NCBI GenBank assembly: GCA_001247695.2
Contig: LGRX02024793.1
Span: 1 to 64,000, forward strand
Length of the DNA: 64,000 bases
Direction of reading: 5' to 3'
Origin: Cymbomonas tetramitiformis
Taxonomy: Eukaryota; Chlorophyta; Pyramimonadophyceae; Pyramimonadales; Pyramimonadaceae
This document shows positions 52,301-63,400 of the stretch, piece by piece. The position numbers were made by a program, and so were the translations under genes. How positions within the stretch are numbered: position 1 is the first letter of the stretch; every line of letters starts with the position of its first letter. Below the pieces are notes generated by a model. That model was given only the letters and a program-made list of their open reading frames with translations. It ran no database searches and was not told the DNA's origin.

Positions 52301-55300
52301 CACCACCGTAGCGGCGCACTCTTCCTCCCGCAGCTTGTGCGCCACCTCGTCGAGGAGATACCACTGCGGGTTGACTCGGTTGACCTATCCTAGCCAGGAA
52401 AAGGCCAAAGAGTCCACGCCCTCGCATCCGCTACTACGGTCGTGCCACCGCGCGTAGTAGCGCGGCAGCTGGGTGGTGAGCTCTGAGGCGAACCGGTCCA
52501 CTATGTGCCGGTGCCATGCCCGCTCTGCCCACTAAAACCACCGGCGGTTCAGCCGCCAGTCGTCCAGGTCCCGGTTCGGGACAAGCGGTCGGCCCACTCG
52601 TTTGCCTCGCTTCTGATGTACCTCGCTTGGAGCTCGATGAGAGCATGGCCACCGCTGCCTGATTGTCGCAATCGAGGCGCACCACCTTGCCAGCGAGCTC
52701 TCTCGAAGGATTGAGCCATCTTGTACACGGCCTCGAGCTCCAGGTGCGTGATGTGGAAATGCCGTAGCTAATCGGGCAAGAATCCTCTCGCCGCGTGCTT
52801 GAGGTTCAGCACTCCGCGCCATGCGAACAGAGACGCGCCGGTGTGCACCTTCGCTCTCGTGGGGCTTTGAGCCGGCAGCCTGAGCCACCACTCGATGTCA
52901 CTCCACGCCTGCCGTGAGAGCTCCACCTTCGCGCCCCATCCCCGCTTTGTGGAGATCACGAAGTGCTCCCTGAGATACAATCTCGCCGGAGGCACTGCCA
53001 AGTACACCAACTGGCAAAGCCCCGTGAATGTTACAAGCTTCCGGCTGAGAGCCACCTCCGTTGCCGCGAAGCCTCGCGGAGAAGCGCCTTGGCCTGCAGG
53101 TGAATCTTCTGCGGCCTCGCCGGTGTCGCGCGGAATTGTCCCGCCTTGAGGTCCACCTCTAGCCTGAGGTGCTTCACCAGCTGCGTTGGCTCCCATTGCT
53201 TCTTCTCGTTGCGCTCCAACCCGAGTCTCACCAAGACCCAGGACGCCAGCTTGCGCGCTCTGAGCGCCTCGATTTTGCTACCTAGCAGCAGGAGAAAGGC
53301 GGGGTCGATCCCCACCATGTGGTAGCCGTCCTAGAGGTCAAAGCTGATACACCAATCGTCTGGCTTGGCGAGTCAACGTAGCTTTTTGAGCGTCTCCATC
53401 TTGCAACGAGATTTGACGCGGTGAGCGTTTAACCAGCGGAAGTCCATCACTAGAAGCCACTTGTTCGTGCCCGGCTTCGGCACTAGAAACACCCGGGATA
53501 CGTGTCGTCGCCTCCTCGCTCGCACCCATGCGCCCGTCTTGAGACACCGCTTTGTCTCTGGCTCTCTGCGGCCATCTACTCCAGGTGCAAAGGGGTGGCG
53601 TCGGCCGACGACACTCCATGATCGAAAGGCAGAGACGCCCCTACATCACTAGCACGCCATCAACACAGTGCATCCACTATGCTACAGTGAGAATGTTCAA
53701 CACTGTGCATCGTACATGCTGAAAGCCATCGCACAAAAGTGTTTTCATGTTTGCCTCGATAATTCACCCGAGCGGACTGATTTGTTTCCCGGGTGTTGCA
53801 AGCGCTTTGGTCACTTTTGAAGCGCATGATTGCGGCGACCCAACGCATCTTGGCCCCTTTGCTGATCCACCGCATCACCTCGCTGTTCGCGCCAGCTGCG
53901 CGCCATGCCCCCTTTTGCTCCGCACCCTTTCCTGGAGGGTGGGCTCTTTCTGTTGGACGCCCCGAGGGGCGGAAGGCGTCTAGCACCTTCCCGATCAGAA
54001 GGTTAGGTCAAACTCGCCTCGCCCAATCCCTAACCCTTTGCCACCTTTGCCGCGGCTGCGGCCACCTTCACCCTAACCAGCTCCGCCACCCGTTGCGCCT
54101 TTGCCTTTTCCTCCTTGACGGTCACGAAAAGTCGAAACTTTGGCGTTGCCTTGGCGTGGGTGTTCATCACAACTTTAGCCTTCGTGGTGTCGAATTCCTT
54201 CAACCACTTGGTGAGAACGGAGTCAATCACCAGCATCCCAGCTTTAGCCTCCTCGATGAACTTCGCCCGCAACGCGTCCGCGCCACCGTGGGTAGTCGCA
54301 TCCGACTCCGTGCTCGCCCTCAGCTAATCATGGTGTAGCGGTTGTTGAGAAGGGAGGAAACGCCCCTGAGCGTGTTATGGGCATGAGCGTGTCGTGGGCA
54401 GCGTAAATCCGCGAGCCCAACTCCTCCACCAATGGAGGATCCTTCTCGTCTTGGAGCCACTCCAAAGTCACCTCGGAGTACGCGATCGCATTGTGCATGT
54501 ACGAAGGCACAAGGGCAAACACCAATTGCTCGTAACGCATCAAACAATTCGTGTGTTTGGAGAGGGCGTCGTAGGTCTTGTCGTTGTAGAGATCGTACCT
54601 TTGCGGCAGGTCAGGAGTAGAAGAAGGTCGCGTAGGGAACGGATTTCCTTCAACATGTGGCACGTTGCTCTAGTAGAGCTTCCATCCCGGTCTTCGCCTC
54701 GCGCGTCTCCGGTCGTTTTTGGCGCGGCCAAACTAGTGTCGCTCGACCCGCCTTGTTGATCACTCTTTGGTCGGCCGTTTCTTCCGGTCGTCAAAGGTTG
54801 TAAAACTTCCATAGTAACCATAGTAAAATGTGGGGTAAAAGATTGTAGTGTGCCGCACTAAGAATTTCCGCGATAAATTTTTCGTGTGAAGTTCTTTTGC
54901 GAAGGCAAAAGAACCGAGTTGCGGATTCCCACGGGCGGAACTCCTAAATACGGTTGAGTGTAAAGCCTTCATATATAATACGGTGCTTTTGATCTGGCGG
55001 CGAAACTCTTATCGATCTTCACGCACAGACACCTCTAAATTTTAACAAGCTCGGATTCAACCAAACTGGTCATCCACTGGAAGTTACCGAGCTACCCCAC
55101 GGCGATGCAACCTCCGTTTAAGTGCGCTAGGAGAACCAAAGCTCGTGTCAAACGCACCGATGCGATTGTGAACGACGCTCCTTATTTTGGCGGATTGCGT
55201 GGAGTGGTGGAGCATTGCATAGGGCGCAAGACAAATCCGCACCTTATTCGCGACATGATTGTGACTCACTTGAAAAACAACAACTCGTCCGATGCAGAGT

Positions 55301-55472
55301 TGGAGGCCCTCGCGATTTACATGGTGTGCTCCCTCACCTCAGCATCATGGCGTTCTCCAAGTTTGGCAAGACGCTCAAATCAAGGAGCTAAGCGGAGGGT
55401 ATTCCGAGGAGTGACAGGGCCACAGCGTGGAGATGCAGCGTCTTCACTACGACCGGTGGGTGCTTGACGCCT
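46359..55472 (+). CDS. Spliced Crypton-like tyrosine recombinase gene, split by a DIRS insertion
   Basis: Eight exon pieces: E1 about 46359-46535, E2 47231-47281, E3 47783-47838, E4 48660-48713, E5 49010-49101, E6 49829-49941, E7 55223-55323, E8 55418 to about 55472. All seven introns are GT-AG and the codon phase matches at every junction. Motifs: WLEWEEFLNVVETLRRE (E1), AIAWSIQRYL (E2), SCVPDRQRTIRELQ with the first catalytic Arg (E3), KGDNYVIVHGP (E4), DYKTGNVYGDRPPLVIASW (E5), TPYIFTRKNGAPLTD and HRLFTSTTFRLT (E6), NPHLIRDMIVTH with the HxxR pair (E7), GHSVEMQ and YDR with the catalytic His and Tyr (E8). No stop interrupts the joined frame. The 5' end of E1 and the 3' end of E8 are uncertain. 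Intron 6 (5.3 kb) contains DIRS copy 6. Crypton transposon or domesticated gene: undecided. Confidence 0.72.
48013..48435. repeat. 22-bp minisatellite inside intron 3
   Basis: The unit CATCAGACCGCTCTGGCATTGT recurs about 18 times with variants (CCGTCATTGT, TCATCATTGT, CCGGCATTGT). The period is 22 bp by spacing of ACCGCTCT at 48071, 48093 and 48115. It sits between exons 3 and 4 of the recombinase gene. Confidence 0.9.
49318..49800. repeat. 33-36 bp minisatellite inside intron 5
   Basis: Units of the type GGGCCCTATGTTGGAGGGCT followed by ATCACCTCAGATG repeat about 14 times with small indels. GGGCCC is itself palindromic. The array ends just before the acceptor of exon 6. Confidence 0.9.
50233..50330. 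repeat. 32-bp tandem repeat, three copies
   Basis: AATGAGTGGTAACAATCCAA plus AGGTTGGCGGCT starts at about 50233, 50265 and 50297 with a few substitutions. It directly precedes the left end of DIRS copy 6. Confidence 0.8.
50738..50901 (-). mobile_element. tRNA-derived SINE
   Basis: On the minus strand the head contains both internal RNA polymerase III promoter boxes: TGGCGCAGTAG (A box, 50895-50885) and GGTTCGATTCC (B box, 50845-50835), 39 nt apart. The ends GGCGG/GGCGCC pair poorly. The anticodon arm CTCG/CGAG has a mismatch and no U33, so it is not a working tRNA. The tail has a twofold AAAGAAATAAAACTAAGTGG repeat and ends in an A-run (plus-strand T-run 50738-50746). It interrupts the recombinase coding region of DIRS copy 6, so it inserted after that element. 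Confidence 0.72.
51869..52003. repeat. AT-rich self-complementary insertion
   Basis: Absent from the equivalent place in DIRS copies 1 and 2. It is built from TGTACATTAAT and CATGTAATT words. GTACATTAATTAC and GTAATTAATGTAC form a perfect 13-bp stem (about 51947-51978), followed by AATTATATATAATCAATT. Confidence 0.7.
54030..54690 (-). pseudogene. DIRS gag-like remnant of copy 6
   Basis: Fragments match the intact gag: HVEGNPFPTRP, RYDLYNDKTYDALSKHTN and YEQLVFALVPSYMHNAIAYS in the frame 54663-54328, and DSVLTKWLKEFDTTKAK in the frame 54272-54030. The region encoding the N-terminal coiled coil (54690-54800) is largely lost. Confidence 0.7.
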
Positions 55473-55629
55473 CGAGTGATGCCCTGCGTGCAAGCGGAGT
55501 CCATTTAACCAATTGTGAATGTTCAGTGGAGTGCCTTGCATTGTGCACTTGGAGGCGGTGTGTGGCAAGTTGGGGACTGGCAAATAAATCGGTTCGTGCA
55601 CACCGCGATACAAGCACGGACGCACATTG

Positions 55630-58475
55630 AGACTTGGTGTGTAATGAATCTTTTGATCCCGGCGTGGGTACATAGTGCAAGCCGGTCTTCTGCGGTTGCG
55701 GTGTGCCAAAGGAGTCGGTCCAAGGATAAGCACACACACACAATGGAATGGGATGACCAATCGTCGCCGGGCCCGGAGGGTGAGGTCTACGGGGCCTCAC
55801 CAAGCTATGGCTTTGGCTGAGGGAGGGGTGGCCATTTTAATTGGGGGCGTGCGGGGTGGGTGGCCGACCTTCTTAAGGGGGTTGTTGGCATGGGGGTGTA
55901 TTGATGAGGGTGACGAGGGAGATGTGGGGAGGCTTGCGAGTTGACACATGCCGCCCCTTAGAGCCCTACTTGGGGGCCCATTCCGGCAGCAATGACCACT
56001 TACAATAGGTTGCACGGCAAGCATATGGTGTCTCATCGTCTTTTGTGCCCATGGGGCGAGGTTGAGGGGGAACTAAAGGTTGGGAAGGCGACGACCGGAT
56101 GGTGAACTATCAGCCACACAAGCGACTATGGGGATGGGACCCCAAATAGGAACAGTGCGGCACGACAGCTCTAGGGCAAGTGTGGAGCGCATCACTCAAG
56201 TTCGCAGTTTCCTCGCAAGGCATTCAGTGCAAGGGCTTGGTCACATGGAGTTTCTGCTTGGGGTAGAGGGTTGCAGGCGCAAGTCGGTGACATGGGCGCA
56301 GGTTCGAATGAGGACAACCCAGTTTATCATTCTCTGCCCCTTGGGACAGTCCTTGGGTGGGTGGGCAAGCTCTCTTGAGACCTGGCTCTAGGGCGGGTAG
56401 AGGGTAGCGGGGTGGTCCCAAATGCGGGCTTGGGGGTGAAGAGATCGCTCGAGGGGCAGAGGTGAGCTTCAAGCACAAGGCAACGGTGCGCAAGGGGACT
56501 TCGTAGCCACGTGAGCAGTCTGCAAAGGGGCTCGGGTGGCTCAGTGAGGCTCGGGGAGTAGAGGGGTGGTCATGCATGTAGGCTTGGTGGTGGAGATATG
56601 GCTCGCGCCGCTCAAGGGGCGGAGATGAACCGGCTTCGGGCAATGCGCTCGGGCGGTGCGGATGCAGGGGCTTGGGTGGCTCAATGAGGCTTAGGGGGTC
56701 CCATTCTTCACAAGTGAATCGGATAACTTCACTAGAGAATCCACATGATAAGTGTCCCGAGTGTGTGTCGAATCCTTTGATGTGGGTACATCGTGCGGTC
56801 TTCTACGGCTATGGTGTGCCAAAGGAGTCGGTCCTAGGATAAGCGCACACACTTCGAGAGTATGGAAGGTGTGCAGGAAGAGGCGGGGAATTTGCGGATG
56901 GCACAAGGTCAAGGACTGGATCGCGCGGAGGCTTGGTGTGCAAAGGAGTTTGTGGGCGCAAGCGGGGTCACCCAAGTGAGAGATGACCTCTTATCATTGG
57001 GCCCACGACACGGGGTTTGGCCTCAAGGATCAAGCGGGTCTTGATCTAAGGAGAGAGCGGTGCCTCACCCTCACCACAACAGGCGGTGTCCTTAGCCAAG
57101 GAAGGGATGGCCATGTTTATGGGGACGGATGACTCAACTTTATGAAGGGGCGATCGACACAGGGGGGGTTGATGAGAAGGGCGTTGTGCGAGGTCGTTTG
57201 GAAGGGACGTGTGGTGGGTGGACAAGCTTTATTGGGACCAAGCTTTGGGCCAGGCAAGATGGAGCGCAAGCCTTGGCTGGGGAGATGGTTCGGACAGCTC
57301 AAGGGGTAGAGGTAAACCGGCTTCAAAGGCACAAGCTTCAGTGTGCAAGGTAGGACGGTTGCGGCATTTGGGTGGCATTGTGAGGTTTAGGGGGTCCCAT
57401 TCTCCACGGGTGAGTTGAGTGAGACAATCCTTTCCGATGAGTTTCCGATCAGATATGGTGAATCTTGTGGGTACATAGCGGCCAATCTTGTGCGGCTATA
57501 TATCGTATGGGATGTGATGGTGTTTTTGGATTGTAAATAATATATTGCCAAAGAAATTGGTCCGAGGATAAGTTGCACAAAGTGTAATCGCATAGGCACT
57601 GTGGCCCCGTGAGGCTTAGGGGTCCAGTTCTCCACTAGTAGGCTCCGAATATTTGGATGAGTGTCCCGAAGTGTGTGCTGAATCCTTTGATCCCGGGTGT
57701 GGGTACATAGTGCAAGCCGAATTTTTGTGGCTACTTGGTGCCAAAGGAATCGGTCCAAGGATAAGCCACACGCACACACGCACAATCCAATTCATCATCC
57801 AACCCCTTGGGATAGCCCTTGGGGATTCCGGCCGTGGCGTGGGTGGGCAAGCTCTCTTGAAATCAGGCTCTAGGGCGGGTAGAGGGCAGGGTGGTCCCAA
57901 GTGTAGGCTTGGTTGTGAGAGATGGCTCGAGGGGTAGAAGTGAGCCGGCTTCAAGATACACAGCAAGCACTGAGTTGCTAAGAGGGGCTAAGGTGGCTCA
58001 GTGAGGGAGTAGAGGGGTGGTCTTGCGCGTAGGCGTGGTGGTGGAGAGATGGTTGATGCCGCTCGGGGGGAAAGATGAACCAGCTTTAGGCACAAGGCAG
58101 CGGTGCGATGCCGGTGCAAGGGGCTTGGATGGCTCAGTGAGGCTTAAGGGGTCCCATCGTTCAATAATCGTGTGCTAAATCCTTTGATCTGGTGAGGGAA
58201 CATATTGCAACCGATCATTTTTTACCATGTGATGCCAAAGGAGTTGGTCCAAGGATAAGCCACACACGCACATGCTTCTCGGAAATCAGGATGAGTCTCC
58301 CGAAATATGTGAATACTAAAACCGTAAATCATTTTCGTTTAGTTTGTGCTCTGTTACCAAAGCGAGTCTAAACGCATTCACACACACTCGGTGTGGGTAA
58401 ATAGTGCAGTCCATTCTATGTAGCTACATGGTGTCCAAGGAATTGGTCCAAGGATAAGCCACACACTCACACACG
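55630..58475 (+). mobile_element. Head-to-tail array of truncated 3' ends of the R2-like element
   Basis: 3' modules ending in AAGGATAAGC plus CA repeats occur at about 55640-55742, 56745-56852, 57655-57785, 58165-58275 and 58380-58470, with a worn one at 57390-57585. Between them lie diverged copies of the 25.1-26.1 kb region: 55757-56700 matches 25075-26080 (GTCGCCGGGCCCGG, GGCTGAGGGAGGGGTGGCC, CCCCTTGGGACAG), and 57785-58150 starts further downstream (CCCCTTGGGATAGCCCTTGG). New copies begin directly after the CA tract of the preceding one. All are 5'-truncated and non-coding. Confidence 0.75.
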
Positions 58476-59067
58476 TGCGTGCCACGACCATGTGAGAAAG
58501 AAATACCCAAAGGTTGCGATTTTGTTCAACATACTGTGAATATAGGAAGCTATTGTACTCATACTTTTGTGTGCGGAGATGACCTCGCAGGCGTAGCCAA
58601 GCGCAAAAGGTGGCTCCCGCGGTGGCTTTGCTAGAGCGAACGAATGCGCGCATGTCACGTAGCAACTTGGACAAGTAGATGATTTGTACGACAGACGCAT
58701 CACCATTGTTTTGTGTGGCATTTTTGCCCAACCCCGTGCACAGGTTGGAGTGAGAGCTCGATCGTAAGATGGGAGCCACCATTACTTGTGGAAGGTCGAT
58801 CTTTGAACCCGTATTTGATGCGAGCGGAGAGATCGACAATAATTGTCCAATTTGTGATGCTTCGTACTATTGAGTGGACTTTGTAGATGTGTCTTGGCAT
58901 CCCCACTAAATTTGTGAGGCTTGTGTGCCAACGGACACATATATGTGTCAAGCGGGCGTGCATGAGATTGGCATTAGCATGCCATTGAAATCTAAATATA
59001 TGCCGGTAGATGTGTGTTCGCAAGCAATCCAATCGATTCTCCGCATTGAGCATATGCATGGCTTTTT
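58476..59067. other. No convincing gene
   Basis: AT-richer than most of the window. A minus-strand frame at 59059-58700 (119 residues) has no recognised match. It might be an inverted piece of the element encoding the RT at 59068, but this is not supported. Confidence 0.35.
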
Positions 59068-59811
59068 ATGCAAGAGGAGTCATTAAGATTGTCACTACAA
59101 GCCCTTTTGCACGGCGCTATCAATAATTATTATATGAGTGTGGGTAATGCTAATTTTAAGCGGCTACGTGGCATCCCAATGGGGGGTGCTGCATCTCCGA
59201 ATTTGGCACTTGTTCATTTGGGAAAAAAAACATATGTACCATCACATCCTGCTATTGCTTTCCAACATACCGTTTGGAGATATATGGACGATTTTGCAAT
59301 CATCAACTCACCAACATTTCAGGATACATATCATGACATTTACCCGGAACATTCCGGTGTAGTACTCGTGCCTAATAACATGCCTCCAGGTCCATTATTG
59401 CTTACCCAAGCTCATTTCTTGGACATGCATATATATGTCCCGATTGATACCCGTGTGGTTCACATATCCTTGTATGACAAACGTTTGTCTTTTCCTTTTA
59501 CCATTCATAAGTTCCCGCATGCATCATCTAATTTTTGCATACAACAAACACACGGGATATTCTTCTCCGAGCTCTTACGTATGTATAGAATCAATACACA
59601 TTTTAAGGGGTTCCTAACAAACGTGTCTATGTTGTATATATATTGTATACAATCACGTGGCTTTTCTCCGAAAAGAATCATATTGAAATTCATACGTACG
59701 ATTGAAGGCAGAAATAGGTATGGCCCAATGCCTGCGACGACATTATTCACAACCATCCTTGCTGCCATATTTGAAGCAATGCATGGGGTTGTGGGTATAT
59801 CAGATGCCTAA
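59068..59811 (+). CDS. Reverse transcriptase fragment with YMDD, unclassified family
   Basis: The frame encodes 247 residues. RT motif B is LRGIPMGGAASPNLALVHL and motif C VWRYMDDFAIIN, followed by a FLDMHIYVP block and a YDKR...FPFTIHKFPHASSN segment. The GIPMG, RYxDD and FLD pattern recalls Penelope-like and related RTs, but the assignment is uncertain. The polymerase motif A, which should lie upstream of residue 1, is missing, so the gene is 5'-truncated. No GIY-YIG nuclease is seen downstream. Codons are AT-rich, unlike the GC-rich retroelement genes around it, suggesting a separate origin. Confidence 0.6.
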   Translation: MQEESLRLSLQALLHGAINNYYMSVGNANFKRLRGIPMGGAASPNLALVHLGKKTYVPSHPAIAFQHTVWRYMDDFAIINSPTFQDTYHDIYPEHSGVVLVPNNMPPGPLLLTQAHFLDMHIYVPIDTRVVHISLYDKRLSFPFTIHKFPHASSNFCIQQTHGIFFSELLRMYRINTHFKGFLTNVSMLYIYCIQSRGFSPKRIILKFIRTIEGRNRYGPMPATTLFTTILAAIFEAMHGVVGISDA

Positions 59812-59980
59812 ACATAATTACCGATCTGGTCGGTATGACCACAGAGAGAATCGCTCTGACCGACCGCTTGAGACGTTTGTACGGAATGCCAAACTGTGGG
59901 AGGACTGCTCCTCACAAGGCACTGTAACTACTGATGGGAGTCTTATATGGACTGCATATAATGACTAACTGCCTAGGTAC

Positions 59981-60406
59981 TGCTAGGTCAGCTCTTTAGA
60001 CATAGGACTGCTACTATGTCTAGACTTACTACATATATTTGCATGTAAGAATTAGGTATTATATTTGACTTTTGCCATGCGGCCGTTTTTACTCTAGAAA
60101 TCTCAACTGTTTCTTTGGCCTTGGCCATTACTTATTCACTCAGCTCTCTGAGGTAATCCTAGTCAGCATGGCCAAGTCTCATCAACCTATCATATGCTTG
60201 TACTACATTATCATTCAGTATGATGTGCCAGTATTCTACATGTCACATTATTACACAGTACAGTGGTACTGTGTACTCCCATATAAGGGGGGTCTCTTCC
60301 TCAACAGGGGTCTCGGGCGCTAATGCCGTAAGGCGCGTATGACACTTCTGGCATGTATGACATTGCCGAGTCATCCGCGCATGACACCGTGTGTTGTCCT
60401 AGCACA
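59981..60406 (-). repeat. Putative 3' LTR of the gypsy element
   Basis: On the minus strand it would begin TGTGCTAGGACA at 60406, directly after the polypurine tract. The other edge is set by a TGCTAGGTCA on the plus strand at 59981, an imperfect inverted match. It holds a TATA-like CTTATATGG (60286-60278) and a perfect 10-bp hairpin TACACAGTAC/GTACTGTGTA (60252-60275). The partner LTR is outside the window, so the boundary is provisional. Confidence 0.45.
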
Positions 60407-60422
60407 ACTCCCCCCCCCCTTC
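60407..60422 (-). promoter_or_regulatory. Polypurine tract for plus-strand DNA synthesis
   Basis: The minus strand reads GAAGGGGGGGGGGAGT, about 40 nt beyond the stop of the gypsy polyprotein and adjacent to the putative LTR start. This is the expected position and composition in LTR retrotransposons. Confidence 0.65.
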
Positions 60423-60462
60423 AGGTGGGAAGCGTCCTCGCTTGGGCTTAGATGCACAGTCG

Positions 60463-63400
60463 TTAGGCTGATTCGGAGCCCATGGTGTCCCACTCGCTGT
60501 CGTCGGACATCACTGGTGGCGGCGTAGGGCTGTACTCCGGCATCAAGGTCACCGGCTCCTCGTCAGCTTCTTCCGGATTAGCGCAGACTCTTTCATCGTT
60601 GAGATCCGTCTCATTTTCATCTCTCCAAAGCAGCTCCGCTAGGTATTCACACACCGCTGCGATTGCCCCCACGGGTTGTTCCACCGGTAGAGAGCTGAAT
60701 AATTGTTTAAGCAAGGCTGCGGGGATGCCATACACGTGCCATCCAGCTCCCATGCCTGGTCTAGGGTCGCCCGACTCTCTGCTGGCGGAGCCGCTCTGCG
60801 CCATCTTCTCGTGCCGCCCATAACGGCGTTTGAAGTCGCAGGGGTTTTCGGGGTCGCAAGACTTCAGGGTGGTGATAGGCGCGTTGGTCCAGAAGTGGGT
60901 GGGTTTCTTGTAGGGCATACCATACTTACAATACGTAGCCAGATGCGGAGGTGGCAACCCTTGCATGCATCGGCGAGTGTGTAACCCATGAGGAGCTCGG
61001 CCACGCGGGTTCTCGATGAAGTAGAAGCTCGGCTGGAGGTGCTTGATGATCTCCAGCGTTCTCCGCACTTGCCTGTCAGCACCACGCAAGTTTCGTATCC
61101 CTACCGTTTTGGCTTGGCTATACTCCGTGCATGGAGGGCTCGCCCAAATGACGTCAAAGTGCTTGGGCGAGAACTGCCGATAGTCCCACTGCAGGATGTT
61201 TTCGCAGTGAGTGGGCTTCCATCGGTTCTGGATGTCCACCGAGACTACCTCACACCCAGGAAACTGCTTGCTGAACTGTCGTTCGACGGAGCCTGTGCCA
61301 CAAAACAACACCAAGATCCGTATTGGGCGTCGAGACGGTTGTAGGCGTGCCGCTCCTCGACCAGGTCCCTGGGATGGCATGAAACTAGTGGACGACACCG
61401 TCGCGAATGTGCCCACCTCGTCGTCGGCTCGTTCTTCCGGGATCCACGCCATTCCGTCCGCCTGTAACTCTTCAGGATCCGTCAACCATATCGCTCCTGC
61501 TGACTCCTCGCGTTTGCGAGTGACTCTACTCTTTTCACGTTCTTGCCTCTTGGCCTCGACCTTCTCGAACTCCTGAAGAGCGCGGTTAGGTATCCCTTTT
61601 CGGCCAACTCCATCGAATTCGAGGTCCTCGCGAGTTTTCCATTCATTCTCGGAGCGCGGCATACCTACCCATTTGACCATGTACTCCGTCCATGTCCGCC
61701 CGCTACGCCTCCTCGTGCGTGACCTCTCAATGCACTCCACCGCCATCTCCTTACGACCGCTCACGTCCACAGGGGGAGGCGGAATCTCCGCACTCCTGTC
61801 CGCGAACTTGTCCTGGCCCGACTCCACTGGGGTGAGTCTATCCACGGTGAAGACGTCGTGCACCTTCCACTGTGGTGGTAGCTTCAGGAGGTAAGCTGCG
61901 GGGGCCCCTCGGTCCTCGGGGGCGAGCTCCATCTGCCGATCGCTGTGAAAGGCCTCCAGTACCTCCATCGGGCCCAGGCGCTTCTTCAGCAACTTCTTGT
62001 GTAGGCCCCGATCCCCGGGCTGGGTGAGATGCGTGGCGTCCACCCACACCATGTCACCTATTGCGTACCGGCGAGCGCGATGGCGAGCGTCATACTGGGC
62101 CACTTGCTGCTGCTGAGCTACCAGCAACCTATCGCGAGTAGTCTGCAACTGCTGAACAAACTGCCGGGCGGTCTCGTGGGCCGTGCCTTTCTTCACGACG
62201 TCCCCTCTCCCCCCCTTGGCGCGGCCCCTACGAGAGGCCAACGCAGCTTCTACGAAGAAGTCGAGCTGCGACGTTGGGGCATGCCCATAGCAAAGCTCGA
62301 AGGGTGTGAATCCAGTAACCGCGGACCTGGAGTCGTTAATGGCGTACTCCACCGGGGTGCACCACAAATCCCAGTCTGTTTGGTTTGCGTCAACGTAGGC
62401 GCGCAACATGCGCTCCACCGTGTGGTTTGTGTGCTCCGCTTGACCGTCCCCTTGTGGATGGTACGGCGTAGTGGAGGCCACCTGCACCCCCATAAGGCGA
62501 TGCAACTCCATATGAAAGGCGTCACGGAAGCGAGAGTCCCTGTCACAAACGATCTTCATGGGAGCACCGTGCAGTCGCCAAACATGGTCGAAGTACATTC
62601 GTGCCACTTGCTCAGCGGAACTGTCAGAGTACAGCATGGGGACCACGTGCACCATCTTTGACAACTTGTCCGTGAACGTGGCGAAGGCGTCGTAGCCCCG
62701 CTCCGTGCGCGGCAGACCTGTGACGAAGTCAATGCTCACCACCTGCCACAGCCTGACCGGGACCTGGAGGGGGTTCAGCTGGCCATCCGGATAGCTGTTC
62801 CTCGGGCGGGTCTGCTGGCATATCAAGCACGAGCGGGTCCAGTCGGTGACGTCTTTGTTCATGCGGGGCCACCAGAACCGCCGCACTATCCGAGCGAGAG
62901 TCTTATCTCGCCCGGTGTGTCCCGCCGCGGGAGACTCGTGCGCTTCACGCATGACTATCTCCCGGAGGGGAGAGTCGGACGACAACACCAGCTGGTAGCG
63001 TCCCTCCGCGATGCGCCAGATCATGTCGTCAACCATACGGAAGGTGTCCGTGCGCTGGTGCGGGGCGGCTAAAAGCTCTTCCTTTAACATCGTGAGGTAA
63101 GGGCTACGTTCGTACTCCGCGCGTAGTGCTTTCACGAGCTGGCATGCCTTCAGTGGTCCTTTGGCTGCGCGTGCCTTGGCCGCTGGCCCTGACGTGACCA
63201 TAGGCTCGCTTGCACCTTGAGCGGCGGGCGCACGGGCACTCTTCGCTCGAGGCCGAGTCCGGCTGGCCGCTGGCGCCCACACCAGCAGCACGGGCCACCG
63301 CAGCGCTGGTCGGCCTCCATCTGGTGACTCAAACAAGCATGTAGGGTGACCCTTGGCATCCTTGAGGTCAAATACCTTGACCACGTGCAGGCCGTACTTG

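Larger units (their letters stand above)
50578..53620 (-). pseudogene. DIRS pol of copy 6, decayed
   Basis: Recognisable pieces, 3' to 5' along the plus strand: recombinase C-terminus (SSPIHSYIDPTAIPDEHMDK, about 50650-50730), recombinase core (PYLSAINNYHEDMGFPGPAK, 51653-51147), Tudor-like remnant near 51800-52060 split by the AT-rich insertion, methyltransferase-like domain (about 52430-52130, many changes), RNase H and RT fragments (52434-53196) and the RT start (53619-53338). At the methyltransferase/recombinase junction it keeps the same CCCGGTGAGC as copy 2. Confidence 0.75.
50345..55066 (-). mobile_element. DIRS-like retroelement copy 6, decayed, inside intron 6
   Basis: The right end carries the A repeat (about 55064-54904) and the perfect GTTCTTTTGC/GCAAAAGAAC hairpin (54890-54913). 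The left end has the B repeat (about 50600-50541), the A repeat (about 50540-50376) and the GGG-run motif at 50354-50370. The outermost B repeat is missing. The body has many indels, a SINE (50738-50901), an AT-rich palindromic insertion (51869-52003) and an unrelated insertion of about 190 bp at 53641-53833. Orientation is opposite to the host recombinase gene. Confidence 0.82.
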
